DNA of 30,450 nucleotides from CAZDXJ01 sp964509475 (GCA_964509475.1 CAZDXJ010000027.1:1-30450), one strand, 5' to 3'. Shown: positions 16,102 to 24,562, numbered from the stretch's first letter. Notes: generated by a model not told the origin, from the letters alone. Translations and numbers: made by a program.

Positions 16102-16133
16102 TCATTGTGTATAGTATTAGAGCATAACAATGA
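16102..16133. promoter_or_regulatory. Candidate operator (inverted repeat) between porin and tupB
   Basis: TCATTGT at 16102-16108 and ACAATGA at 16127-16133 form a 7-bp perfect inverted repeat separated by 18 bp, with AT-rich inner flanks (GTATA and CATA). The centre lies about 50 bp before tupB and 70 bp before the porin gene. The size and AT-rich dyad fit a dimeric ModE-like regulator, and the gene for such a regulator is the last of the tup operon. It does not match the E. coli ModE consensus closely. Confidence 0.4.
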
Positions 16134-16170
16134 CTAAGATAAAATATGAAACAAAATACATAATAAACGG

Positions 16171-16875
16171 ATGCAAAATTTGAAATCGGCCCTGGGTGCC
16201 GCTCTCGACATGTTGTTGAGGCTCGATCCAATATTGATGGAAACCGTTGTTTTATCGCTGCGTGTCAGCTTGACTGCGGTGATACTGGCGGCGGTTTGCG
16301 GTTTTTGCCTGGGCGCTGGTTTGGCCTTGTACCGGTTTCCAGGACGGCAAGGACTTTTAATTCTGGTCAACGCATTGATGGGGCTGCCACCGGTGGTTGT
16401 CGGACTGACGGTCTATTTATTGTTATCGCGTTCCGGGCCATTGGGCGGTTTGGGTTTGTTGTTTACACCGGCGGCCATGATTATCGCCCAATGGATTTTG
16501 ATTACGCCGTTGATCGCCGCGCTCAGCCGCCAGATTATCGAAGACCTGGATCGTGAATATCATGATCTGCTGTGGTCTTTGGGCGCACGCCGTTGGCGCC
16601 GGATGGCAACCTTGTTCTGGGAAGGACGCCTGGCTTTGCTGCTGGTCATGCTGGCCGGATTTGGCCGCGCCATCGCCGAAGTGGGAGCGGTGCTAATCGT
16701 CGGCGGTAATATTCTTCATCATACCCGGGTCATGACCACAGCGATTGCCCTGGAAACCGCCAAAGGCAATCTGAGTCTGGCTTTGGGACTGGGTTTTATC
16801 CTGATTTTTATCGCCTGCCTGATTAATGCGGCCACAGCCGCCGCCCATGCCTATATGGAACATCATGCCCGATAA
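16171..16875 (+). CDS. tupB: Tungstate-type ABC transporter permease TupB
   Basis: The 234-residue protein has about six transmembrane segments and the EAA-type cytoplasmic loop EYHDLLWSLGARRWRRMATLF (about 129-149), which contacts the ATPase. Sequence style (GLPPVVVGLTVYLLLSRSGPLGGLGLLFTP, then GFGRAIAEVGAVLIVGGNI) matches TupB/WtpB permeases for tungstate or molybdate. It overlaps tupC by 11 bp. The product acts in the inner membrane. Assignment to tungstate rather than molybdate rests on the TupA-like binding protein. Confidence 0.88.
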   Translation: MQNLKSALGAALDMLLRLDPILMETVVLSLRVSLTAVILAAVCGFCLGAGLALYRFPGRQGLLILVNALMGLPPVVVGLTVYLLLSRSGPLGGLGLLFTPAAMIIAQWILITPLIAALSRQIIEDLDREYHDLLWSLGARRWRRMATLFWEGRLALLLVMLAGFGRAIAEVGAVLIVGGNILHHTRVMTTAIALETAKGNLSLALGLGFILIFIACLINAATAAAHAYMEHHAR

Positions 16876-17590
16876 ACCCACTCTGCTGCCCTTGTCGCTG
16901 GAACGGATACACCTGGTTATCAACCAGCAGACCTTATTGCAAGCCCTGTCCTGCCGGTTCAATCCGGGAACGATTACTATTGTTCTGGGAGCCAACGGCG
17001 CCGGTAAAACCCTGCTGCTCAAAATCTGTCACGGCCTGCTGACACCGACATCGGGCCGGGTACATTGGAACGAGACCGACAAAAAACGGCTGCGGCAGCG
17101 ACAAGCCATGGTTTTTCAAAGGCCCGTATTGCTGCAACGTTCGGTCGCCGCCAATATCGATTACGCCTTGAAATTGCAGGGTCTTGACAAAAAACAGCGT
17201 GCGGTTCGGGTTCAGCACAGCTTGCGCCTGGCCGGCCTGCACCATCGACAGCACCAACCGGCGCAGGTTTTGTCCGGTGGCGAACAACAACGCCTGGCTT
17301 TGGCAAGAGCCTGGGCCTTGCGTCCCGAAGTATTGTTTCTGGATGAGCCGACCGCCAATACCGATCCTTCCGCCACCGCCGCGATTGAGACCTTGATCAA
17401 AACCTTTGCTGACCAGGGGGTAAAAATCATCATGACCACACACGATTTACACCAGGCCAAACGTCTGGCCCAGGATGTGATTTTTCTGCACCAGGGCCGG
17501 CTTTTGGAACAAAGTCGCGCCGAACCGTTTTTTGTCCAACCCCAAACCCAAATTGCCAGGGCATTCATACAGGGTGAATTGCTTTGGTAG
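16865..17590 (+). CDS. tupC: Tungstate-type ABC transporter ATPase TupC
   Basis: The 241-residue protein has Walker A GANGAGKT (42-49), the signature LSGGEQQ (136-142), Walker B VLFLDEP (156-162) and the switch His in MTTHD. There is no C-terminal TOBE domain such as ModC has, as expected for TupC. I chose the ATG at 16865, which overlaps the end of tupB; a start at 16826 would add a proline-rich segment unlike the family. It powers import through TupB. Confidence 0.88.
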   Translation: MPDKPTLLPLSLERIHLVINQQTLLQALSCRFNPGTITIVLGANGAGKTLLLKICHGLLTPTSGRVHWNETDKKRLRQRQAMVFQRPVLLQRSVAANIDYALKLQGLDKKQRAVRVQHSLRLAGLHHRQHQPAQVLSGGEQQRLALARAWALRPEVLFLDEPTANTDPSATAAIETLIKTFADQGVKIIMTTHDLHQAKRLAQDVIFLHQGRLLEQSRAEPFFVQPQTQIARAFIQGELLW

Positions 17591-17621
17591 GTTTTCAACA
17601 TTCATTTTAAGGAGAACAACA

Positions 17622-18440
17622 ATGCCTTTGATACACGTTTTACGCCTTGCCATACTGGTTCTGAGCCTGTTTGTAAACCCGCTCCTGTATGCCGGTGAAA
17701 CCTTTATTACCCTGGCCTCGACCACATCCACCCAGGCTTCCGGTTTTTTTGACTACTACCTGCCTGTTTTTCAAAAACAAACCGGAATCGAGGTTCGGGT
17801 GATTGCGGTTGGAACCGGTCAGGCGCTGAAACTGGGTGAAAATGGCGATGCCGATGTGTTGCTGGTGCATGACAAAATCGGCGAGCTGAAATTCATCGAG
17901 CAAGGTTTTGGTATTGACCGCCGCGAAGTGATGTATAACGATTTTGTGCTCATCGGTCCCAAAAGCGATCCGGCCAAAATTCAAGGCCAGCACGATGCTC
18001 TCAAATCCTTGCAACGCATCGCTAAAAGCCAGGTGAATTTCATCTCCCGAGGCGATGATAGCGGCACCAATCGCCTGGAACGGCGCTTGTGGCAACAAGC
18101 CGGCATCGATCCACAAGGCGCGGCCTGGTACCAAGAAGCCGGTGCCGGCATGGGCGCGGTATTGAACATGCTGGCGGCCATGGACACAGCCTATACCCTG
18201 TCTGACCGGGCAAGCTGGATCGCCTTTAAAAACCATGCTGACCTGACCTTGCTCGATGACGGCGATCCACGCCTGTTCAATCAATACAGCCTGATGCTGG
18301 TCAATCCGGAGCGGCATCCGCATGTCAAGAAAAAACTGGCGCTTCAATTCATGGACTGGATGACCTCAAAACAAGGGCAAACCCTGATCGCCGATTTTAA
18401 AATGGCCGGGCAAACCCTGTTTGTACCCAATGCAAAATGA
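17622..18440 (+). CDS. tupA: Tungstate-type periplasmic binding protein TupA
   Basis: The 272-residue product has a signal peptide (to about residue 22, LLYAGE) and the TupA family markers: TLASTTSTQASGFFDYYLPVF (start of the mature protein), VRVIAVGTGQALKLGENGDADVLLVHD and EVMYNDFVLIGPKSDPA. These differ from ModA. AAGGAG lies seven bases before the ATG. TupA proteins bind tungstate very tightly and often prefer it over molybdate. Together with mobB and moeA it points to a tungsten- or molybdenum-pterin enzyme such as formate dehydrogenase, not in this window. Confidence 0.88.
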   Translation: MPLIHVLRLAILVLSLFVNPLLYAGETFITLASTTSTQASGFFDYYLPVFQKQTGIEVRVIAVGTGQALKLGENGDADVLLVHDKIGELKFIEQGFGIDRREVMYNDFVLIGPKSDPAKIQGQHDALKSLQRIAKSQVNFISRGDDSGTNRLERRLWQQAGIDPQGAAWYQEAGAGMGAVLNMLAAMDTAYTLSDRASWIAFKNHADLTLLDDGDPRLFNQYSLMLVNPERHPHVKKKLALQFMDWMTSKQGQTLIADFKMAGQTLFVPNAK

Positions 18441-18480
18441 GCCGTTACCGGACTTTTTACCAATACGCTGAATAGTTACA

Positions 18481-19560
18481 ATGAATATTCATTTAAGTCT
18501 GCGCTGGTTTTATAACACCCCCGGACAATCCGGGGAAATGAGCGAAGAACTGTTCGCCTTGTTGAAAGCGATTGATGAAAGCGGTTCATTGCGTGCCGCT
18601 GCCCGGCAATGCCAGCTTTCCTACCGGCATTGTTGGGGGCTGTTGCAAAAATGGCAACAGCGTATCGGTCAGCCTCTGGTTCTGCTGGAGCGCGGTCGTG
18701 GCGCGGTATTGACCCGCCCGGGCCAGATTTTGCTCTGGGCAGAGCAACGTATCGCCGCCCGGCTGGAACCGGAACTGGCCAGTCTGGCATCGGAAACCAG
18801 TGCCCAATTGCAGCGGACGCTCGATGACAGCCGGAGCGACAACAATCTGCGTATTTTTGCCAGTCATGGTCTGGCCATCGCCCTGCTGCGTGAGATGGCC
18901 GGCGCTGCCCCGAATCTGGACATGCAGTTTCATGGCAGCCTGGACAGTTTGCGCCTGTGGAAAAAAGGCCGTTGCGATCTGGCCGGTTTTCATCTTCCAG
19001 AAGGGGAACTGGGGCGAGCGCTGCTGCCACGCCTGCGCCGTTATTTGAACCCCGAAACCGATGTGCTGATCTACGCCGTGCGGCGGCGCCAGGGCTTGAT
19101 CACCGCAGCCGGCAATCCATTCACGATTAAAAACCTGGCCGATCTGATCGAAAAACCGGTGCGCTTTATCAACCGGCAACAAAACTCGGGCACCCGCACC
19201 ACATTCGATTTATTTTTGCAAAAAGCCCAAATCGATGCCCAGAAAATTCAGGGCTATCATAATGAAGAATTTACCCATCTTGCGGTTGCCGCACTGATTG
19301 CCAGTAATGCGGCCGATTGCGGTTTTGGCATCGAAGAAGCGGCCCGGCAATTTCATTTGCATTTTATTCCATTCAACTGGGAAAGTTACTGGTTTGCCTT
19401 GCATAAGGACAGACTGCATACAGCGCCCCTGGCCGATTTTTTATCGCTGCTGCGCAGCCACGAATTTGCCCAAAGGGTTGCCGAACTTTCCGGCTATGAA
19501 AGCGCCCGCGCCGGCAACCTTGTCAGGCTGGATCAAGAACTGGAAACGCTGCTGGTATGA
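18481..19560 (+). CDS. ModE-like HTH regulator fused to a periplasmic-binding-protein-type sensor domain
   Basis: The 359-residue protein starts with a ModE/LysR-type winged helix (EELFALLKAIDESGSLRAAARQCQLSYRHCWGLLQKWQQRIGQPLVLLERGRGAVLTRPGQ, about residues 20-80). Residues about 120-345 form a PBP-like domain of the COG1910 type (LRIFASHGLAIALL, RFINRQQNSGTRTTFDLFL, EFTHLAVAALIASNAADCGFGIEEAA). ModE itself senses molybdate with TOBE (molbindin) domains, which are absent. It follows tupA by 40 bp in the same direction and probably controls the tup operon, sensing an oxyanion in the cytoplasm with a copy of the transporter's binding fold. Confidence 0.87.
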   Translation: MNIHLSLRWFYNTPGQSGEMSEELFALLKAIDESGSLRAAARQCQLSYRHCWGLLQKWQQRIGQPLVLLERGRGAVLTRPGQILLWAEQRIAARLEPELASLASETSAQLQRTLDDSRSDNNLRIFASHGLAIALLREMAGAAPNLDMQFHGSLDSLRLWKKGRCDLAGFHLPEGELGRALLPRLRRYLNPETDVLIYAVRRRQGLITAAGNPFTIKNLADLIEKPVRFINRQQNSGTRTTFDLFLQKAQIDAQKIQGYHNEEFTHLAVAALIASNAADCGFGIEEAARQFHLHFIPFNWESYWFALHKDRLHTAPLADFLSLLRSHEFAQRVAELSGYESARAGNLVRLDQELETLLV

Positions 19561-19587
19561 TGTTCGCCTCTGTGCTTGCAAACCGGA

Positions 19588-20787
19588 TTAAATCAGCTCG
19601 ATCCAATGCCGTACCGGTATATTACTTTGGGCCTGTAAATGTGTTATACAGCCAATATTTGCGCTTGCAATCACATCCGCACCGGATGCCGACAAAGCGG
19701 CCAGTTTGTCATTTAACAAGGATTCGGACAAGCGCGTTTGCAACAATGAATAAACCCCTGCCGACCCGCAGCATAAATGTCCGTCATCCACAGTCAGCAG
19801 CGTATAACCGGATTGCTGCAAAATATTTTCGGCAATAGCGGACAGACGCTGACCGTGCTGCAATGTGCAAGGCGATTGAAAAACCACCTTTTGCCGGCGT
19901 TTTTTGTAGAACAATTGCAGGTTTTCATCGGCCAGGATTTCGCTGATATCCCGGCTCCGCGCCGCCAACCGGCTTGCTTTTTCAGCATACTGCGCATCGA
20001 ACTGCAATAATTGACCGTATTCCTTTAGCATCAAGCCGCAACCGCTGGCCGTCGAAACAATCGCTTCGGCGCCTTGTTCAAAATAACCCAGACAAGCATC
20101 GATGTTTTTTCTGGCCAACACGCGTGCCTGTTCCGTGTCGGTCAGGTGATAATTCAAGGCACCGCAACAGCCCGCTTGCTGAACCCGGATCAGTGAGATG
20201 CCCAGTTTGTCCAGAATATTGGCCACGCAGACATCGATCTGTGGTGCCAGTGCAGTTTGCACACAACCGGGCAAAATCAGCATCCTGCGCGGGTGCCGCA
20301 GTTTCGGCCAGGTCAATACGGGGGGGATGTCTGTAATCTTGCGGCCCAGGGACTTGGGCAAAACCGGCTTTATCTTTCTTGCCAGATACAATAATGCGGA
20401 AAACCGCCGGGAATATGGAAAAATATTCAATATCAGATAACGCTTGAACCCTTCCAGTCCCTCCCGATTGAGTTTTTGCGCCAGTATCTCACGGCCTACA
20501 TCCAGCAAACGGCCATAACGCACCCCGGAAGGGCAGCTTGTTTCACAGGCCTGACAACGCAAACAGCGATCCAGATGATATTGGCTGATACTGGACACGG
20601 GATTACCTTCAAGCATTTGTTTGAGCAGATAAATACGTCCCCGCGGTCCATCCAGTTCATTTCCGGTCAAACGATAGGTCGGGCAGCTGGCATTACAAAA
20701 ACCACAATGCACGCAGGCACGCAAAATGGCATCCAGCTCATCACGCTCCGGTCGTTGCTGCATGAATTCGGCGAACCGGGTTTGCAT
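19588..20787 (-). CDS. glcF: Glycolate oxidase iron-sulfur subunit GlcF
   Basis: The 399-residue product has two 4Fe-4S motifs (Cys24, 27, 30, 34 and Cys74, 77, 80, 84) followed by two CCG domains (LPGCVQTALAP...GCCGAL and SPCTLQHGQR...CCGSAGVY), the usual GlcF layout. It transfers electrons from glycolate oxidation to the quinone pool with GlcD and GlcE. Its ATG directly follows the glcE stop with no gap. It ends 27 bp from the end of the convergent regulator gene. Length is typical. Confidence 0.93.
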   Translation of the reverse strand: MQTRFAEFMQQRPERDELDAILRACVHCGFCNASCPTYRLTGNELDGPRGRIYLLKQMLEGNPVSSISQYHLDRCLRCQACETSCPSGVRYGRLLDVGREILAQKLNREGLEGFKRYLILNIFPYSRRFSALLYLARKIKPVLPKSLGRKITDIPPVLTWPKLRHPRRMLILPGCVQTALAPQIDVCVANILDKLGISLIRVQQAGCCGALNYHLTDTEQARVLARKNIDACLGYFEQGAEAIVSTASGCGLMLKEYGQLLQFDAQYAEKASRLAARSRDISEILADENLQLFYKKRRQKVVFQSPCTLQHGQRLSAIAENILQQSGYTLLTVDDGHLCCGSAGVYSLLQTRLSESLLNDKLAALSASGADVIASANIGCITHLQAQSNIPVRHWIELI

Positions 20788-21843
20788 CTACCCGTCCTTG
20801 TACATCCGGCAAACATTAAAAACCGCCGCCGGATCAAATGCCTGTTTAATTCGCTGATGCAAACCCATCAATGCTTTCGGCAAGGGTTGAAAAATATCAC
20901 CCGAGCGTTTTGTACCGCGAAATAACGTAACGTGCCCATGCGCTTGTCGTGCAGCGGCGAAAATCTGTTCAGCTGGAGCATCGGTTTTCAGCCAACGCAG
21001 CGCGCCACCCCAGTCATAAAACCAGTTCCCTGGTAAATCCAGAACCGGCGTTGCCGGAGGTACGGATATACGCCACAAATCGCCCGGACCCTGAAAAAAA
21101 GGCAGGCGTTGTTCACGTAAATCTGACCAAAAGCTGATCGGGCATTGCTCACCCCCCAGATGGCTGGCGGCATGGCTCACAGCTTTTTCAAAACCGGACA
21201 AGCGCACGATCAGGTAATGTCCATCATAACAAAGTCCGGAAACCGGCAGGGTTCCCGTACTGAACGCCGGCATCCTCGCCAGTGCTTCGCTTGCTGTCAA
21301 TGCAAACCGGCAACTGCGTTCGGTCTCCGGTAAAGGCAGAACTTTCAGCGAAACTTCCAATAAAACACCCAGTGTTCCCAGTGCCCCGACCATCAATCGG
21401 GGCACATCAAACCCGGCGACATTTTTTATCACGTCACCACCAAAACGCAGGATTTCACCCTTACCGTTGAGTAATGTACAACCCAGCACAAAATCCCGCA
21501 CCGAACCGGTAAACATCCGTCTCGGTCCCGACAAACCACAGGCAACCGTACCACCCAATGTCGCCTGTTCGGAAAAATGCGGCGGTTCAAAGGCCAGCAT
21601 TTGGCCTTCGCCAGCCAGAACATGTTCGATTTCTTGCAACCTTGTTCCGGTTCGCGCCCTGATAACCAGTTCAGTTGGTTGATAATCGATAATACCCTGA
21701 TGCCGCTTGATATCGAGAACCTGTCCTGTTGTTTTCCGGCCATAAAAAGATTTGCTGTTACCGGCTGTAATGCATAAGGCGGCTTTATTTGTCACCGCAT
21801 CCAAAACGGTCTGTTGAAGCAGAGCGCTCAAATCATCATCCAC
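20788..21843 (-). CDS. glcE: Glycolate oxidase FAD-binding subunit GlcE
   Basis: The 351-residue product has the FAD_binding_4 fold: ITAGNSKSFYGRKTTGQVLDIKRHQGIIDYQPTELVIRARTGTRLQEIEHVLAGEGQMLAFEPPHF and then GGDVIKNVAGFDVPRLMVGALGTLGVLLEVSLKVLPLP, which fits GlcE. It lies between csiV (17 bp upstream) and glcF (adjoining). The glcD catalytic subunit, normally upstream, is absent from this window, so it must be elsewhere or this complex differs. Confidence 0.92.
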   Translation of the reverse strand: MDDDLSALLQQTVLDAVTNKAALCITAGNSKSFYGRKTTGQVLDIKRHQGIIDYQPTELVIRARTGTRLQEIEHVLAGEGQMLAFEPPHFSEQATLGGTVACGLSGPRRMFTGSVRDFVLGCTLLNGKGEILRFGGDVIKNVAGFDVPRLMVGALGTLGVLLEVSLKVLPLPETERSCRFALTASEALARMPAFSTGTLPVSGLCYDGHYLIVRLSGFEKAVSHAASHLGGEQCPISFWSDLREQRLPFFQGPGDLWRISVPPATPVLDLPGNWFYDWGGALRWLKTDAPAEQIFAAARQAHGHVTLFRGTKRSGDIFQPLPKALMGLHQRIKQAFDPAAVFNVCRMYKDG

Positions 21844-21860
21844 TGTCGATATCCGCGTGT

Positions 21861-22421
21861 TTATAACGGGCTGACCCGGGCAATAATGCCAAATTTTGGA
21901 TGATCCAGATAATGGGTTTCGTTGAGTTTCAAACGCCTTTTCTCTTTCAAATGAAAAATCACCGGTCCAGGTTTGTACTCCATATCTGCCAGTAAATGCA
22001 GATAACTGCCCCGCTGGATTCTTATAAACCCGTTCACTTCATCCGATTGCACCCGTACCGCATCACTGATACTGTTCGCCGCGACGCGCTGTACCCAGGC
22101 AAGATGCAGTAAGGGTTGATAGGCCCGGCTCCTTTTCAGGGCCGCATAAGCTGGATTCAACATTCTGTCTGCGGCTTGTACCCGGATCAGTGCTTGTGGC
22201 GCTTGTCTCAATACGCTGAGTGACCGGCTCAGCGGCGATAAAACCACACGGCGTCTTGGCCACTGTATCTGGCTTTGGTTTTGCTCAAAAATTTCATTAC
22301 CCGGATAATCTTGTTTGAATACGATAATCTCGATATGAAACCAGCGCCCTGCCGCCTGAATATTGCTGACAAAACAACAAGCCAGCAAAAAAAACCAAAA
22401 CCGTAAATCATTTCGCATCAA
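21861..22421 (-). CDS. CsiV family protein (PF10972)
   Basis: The 186-residue secreted protein has a signal peptide (to about residue 24, NIQAAG), then RWFHIEIIVFKQ near the start and a C-terminal HYLDHPKFGIIARVSPL, both typical of the CsiV family described as peptidoglycan-binding. Between them lies a low-complexity region with QAPQALIRVQ. It is first in an apparent csiV-glcE-glcF operon, which is an odd pairing of an envelope protein with a redox enzyme. Its start is 20 bp from the MITE-like element. Confidence 0.75.
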   Translation of the reverse strand: MMRNDLRFWFFLLACCFVSNIQAAGRWFHIEIIVFKQDYPGNEIFEQNQSQIQWPRRRVVLSPLSRSLSVLRQAPQALIRVQAADRMLNPAYAALKRSRAYQPLLHLAWVQRVAANSISDAVRVQSDEVNGFIRIQRGSYLHLLADMEYKPGPVIFHLKEKRRLKLNETHYLDHPKFGIIARVSPL

Positions 22422-22439
22422 TTATTCTTCCTATATTTA

Positions 22440-22780
22440 GTCTCAGAAGCTGTTTGGAACATCCTCTCCAGTCACGAAGTATATGCTCTCCTTCCCTACA
22501 AATAAACACCGAACAGATTCGTAGCCCATGCTCCCAGCCGGCAGACTGCCCATTGGCATTCCGTCCCTGTCACTGGATTCCGCCAGTCCATGGCGGAATG
22601 ACGGCTTGATAAGCGTCATTCCGGCAGGGATTGCCGGAATCCAGGGCCAGGGATGTAACGACTGCGTACAGTTCAAAGCCCTGAGCCAATTTCTGCAAGA
22701 ATAATAGTCAAATACGCAAGGTTTCCCACTACCTTGGAATTTCTGGTCTGCAACGGGAATTTCCAAACAGTTTCTTAGAC
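22440..22780. mobile_element. 341-bp MITE-like element with terminal inverted repeats
   Basis: The left end (22440-22459, GTCTCAGAAGCTGTTTGGAA) and the reverse complement of the right end (22761-22780, GTCTAAGAAACTGTTTGGAA) match at 18 of 20 positions. Inside are two palindromic blocks starting TCATTCCG and closing CGGAATCCAG (near 22570-22600 and 22616-22645). No transposase is encoded. It lies in the 385-bp gap between csiV and the thioredoxin-like gene. A truncated relative starts at 26076. I could not identify a target-site duplication. Confidence 0.6.
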
Positions 22781-22806
22781 CGTCTGGCGTTATGTTGACA
22801 AAATCG

Positions 22807-23286
22807 TTACAGTCCCGCCAGCCACAATTTAAAACGCAAGCTGCTTTCAAAGCTGTAACCGACCGAGACAAACCGGATATGACCTTGTTTGTCCAGAATA
22901 AACATCGTCGGCACCCCTTTGATCGCATAGCGGGAACCGATTTTGCCATCGGTATCGGCAATGGTTGTCCAGGTAAACCCTTGTTGCTGTTGGTACTCGC
23001 GAATTTCTTCGGCACCTCCCGAACGCACGGCAACAGTGATCCCTGGATAATCCTTTAATATCCGTGTTATCGCCCCCTGCATGGACCGGCAAACGCCGCA
23101 CCAATCCGACCAGAAATAAATAATTCCGGGGCCTGTGTTTACCTGATCATTCACCGACTCACCGGTAATCGTTTGCGTACCCAGAAACGGCGGCTTGTCG
23201 GTTACTCCACCGTGGTTCATAAAAAACTGGCCATAAATAATAACCAGCGCAATCATAAAATAAAACAATGTTTTTTTTATTGTCAT
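22807..23286 (-). CDS. Membrane-anchored thioredoxin-like protein with CGVC active site
   Basis: The 159-residue protein has an N-terminal membrane anchor (residues about 5-23) and a thioredoxin fold with FWSDWCGVC (Cys63, Cys66) and the cis-Pro in GVPTMF (Pro126). It belongs to the TlpA/ScsD-type periplasmic disulfide group. It starts 12 bp after the YgjP-type gene and is third in an operon with the truncated haemoglobin. Confidence 0.85.
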   Translation of the reverse strand: MTIKKTLFYFMIALVIIYGQFFMNHGGVTDKPPFLGTQTITGESVNDQVNTGPGIIYFWSDWCGVCRSMQGAITRILKDYPGITVAVRSGGAEEIREYQQQQGFTWTTIADTDGKIGSRYAIKGVPTMFILDKQGHIRFVSVGYSFESSLRFKLWLAGL

Positions 23287-23298
23287 ACCGTCGTCACT

Positions 23299-24018
23299 CT
23301 ACAATCCGGCCATCAGGCGCATGCCATTGTCTTTCAACCAGTTGCGCTGGTGGCGGTAATTCGGCATATGCTTTGCGACCAGTGCCCAGAAATCCGGTGA
23401 GTGGTTACGGTATTCAATATGACACAATTCATGTACCAGCACATATTCAAGCACTGTTTCCGGCACCAGTATCAGCACCCAGTTCAAGTAGATGTCATTA
23501 TGAATACCGCAACTCCCCCAACGGCTCTTCTGTCTTTTGATGTTCAGCGATCGAGGCCATAATTGACACCGGGAAGCATGTTTTAAAAGTAATTGTTCCG
23601 CCTGCAAAGCCGCCTGGCGATGCATCCATTGTATCAACGCCTCGCGAACCGCCGCGCTGATCGCATCATCAGGCAGACACTCTGGAAGCAACGCGCTAAA
23701 TCCATTATTGAATTCGATACACACATGCGGCAAACGGTGTTTATGCAGACTCAAACGCCAGAGTTTACCCTGATAAGGTATTTCCACACCTTCCTGATAA
23801 ACGGAGGGTTTCCAGTCCACCGCATTGGACTGCCGCTGCTGCAACCGATTCAGGGTTTTACAAATCCAATCGCGTTTATGACAGACAAATTGTTTGATTC
23901 GGCGCTCTGTGACATTGAATGGCGCGACCACTTCAACACCCGCCGGCGTTACCACAATCCGGGTATGTTTCGCCCGCTGGCTGCGCCGGATGCGGTAGCA
24001 AAATGGCAAGGATCGCAT
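23299..24018 (-). CDS. YgjP-type (DUF45) M48-like metalloprotein
   Basis: The 239-residue product has the SprT/YgjP-like DUF45 layout: an N-terminal strand-rich part (RRSQRAKHTRIVVTPAGVEVVAP), KSRWGSCG near 164-171, and the zinc motif HELCH at 196-200 with a third His at about 206 (NHSPDFW). The ATG at 24018 overlaps the haemoglobin stop (TAATG). Starting further upstream, at 24069, would add 17 residues inside the haemoglobin gene. Its substrate is unknown. Confidence 0.85.
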   Translation of the reverse strand: MRSLPFCYRIRRSQRAKHTRIVVTPAGVEVVAPFNVTERRIKQFVCHKRDWICKTLNRLQQRQSNAVDWKPSVYQEGVEIPYQGKLWRLSLHKHRLPHVCIEFNNGFSALLPECLPDDAISAAVREALIQWMHRQAALQAEQLLLKHASRCQLWPRSLNIKRQKSRWGSCGIHNDIYLNWVLILVPETVLEYVLVHELCHIEYRNHSPDFWALVAKHMPNYRHQRNWLKDNGMRLMAGL

Positions 24019-24416
24019 TAATATTCCTGATTGATCATATGCGTCGCCAATTGACTGAATGCTTGCCATAACTGTTCTCTTAGCGCCTCCTGCATCGCCA
24101 TTTCATCCAATGCCCGGCGCATACACAGCAGCCATTGATCCCGATGCCTGGGTGCAATTGCAAAAGGAAAATGACGTTTGCGCAAGCGTGGATGGCCAAA
24201 TTCCTGGATATATAAATTGGGTCCACCCAACCAGCCGGAAAGAAATTTAAACAACTTCTGCCGGGCAGTAGATAAATCGTCGGTGTGTATTTTGCGGATT
24301 TCACAGACTTCCGGCAAGCTGTCCATATAAAAATAAAAGCGCTGCACCAGATTTTTGAGTCCCTGTTCACCACCCAGGAGCTGATAAGGGGTCATTTGTT
24401 GTTGCACATCCATCAT
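24018..24416 (-). CDS. Group II truncated haemoglobin
   Basis: The 132-residue product shows group II features: LGGEQGLKNLVQRFYFYMD with the B10 region Tyr, WLGGPNLYIQEFGHPRLRKRHFPF with proximal His82, and RDQWLLCM with the group II Trp at G8 (Trp95). Such proteins bind O2 and have been linked to NO or peroxide handling. The gene starts the haemoglobin - YgjP - thioredoxin operon. Either of two adjacent ATGs could be the start. Confidence 0.9.
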   Translation of the reverse strand: MMDVQQQMTPYQLLGGEQGLKNLVQRFYFYMDSLPEVCEIRKIHTDDLSTARQKLFKFLSGWLGGPNLYIQEFGHPRLRKRHFPFAIAPRHRDQWLLCMRRALDEMAMQEALREQLWQAFSQLATHMINQEY

Positions 24417-24455
24417 GATTTGTCGTTAGCCAATGTATTTAAATGAACAATAATA

Positions 24456-24562
24456 ATTCAATATCAGTTACTTACGAATAAGTATCAGTGGTGTGGGTAT
24501 CACATTCAAGTTCACATGGACGCAAACATGGTCTCTTCTGGAATAAGTGGCTGATATTGAAT
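24456..24562. repeat. Inverted repeat upstream of the haemoglobin operon
   Basis: ATTCAATATCAG at 24456-24467 and CTGATATTGAAT at 24551-24562 form a perfect 12-bp inverted repeat; seven further bases (24468-24474 and 24544-24550) pair except two. The pair is 83 bp apart. Confidence 0.5.

Noticed and set aside
22443..23033. Open frame of 196 codons spanning the MITE-like element
   Set aside because: It overlaps the thioredoxin-like gene in another frame of the same strand and the MITE; a shadow of both.
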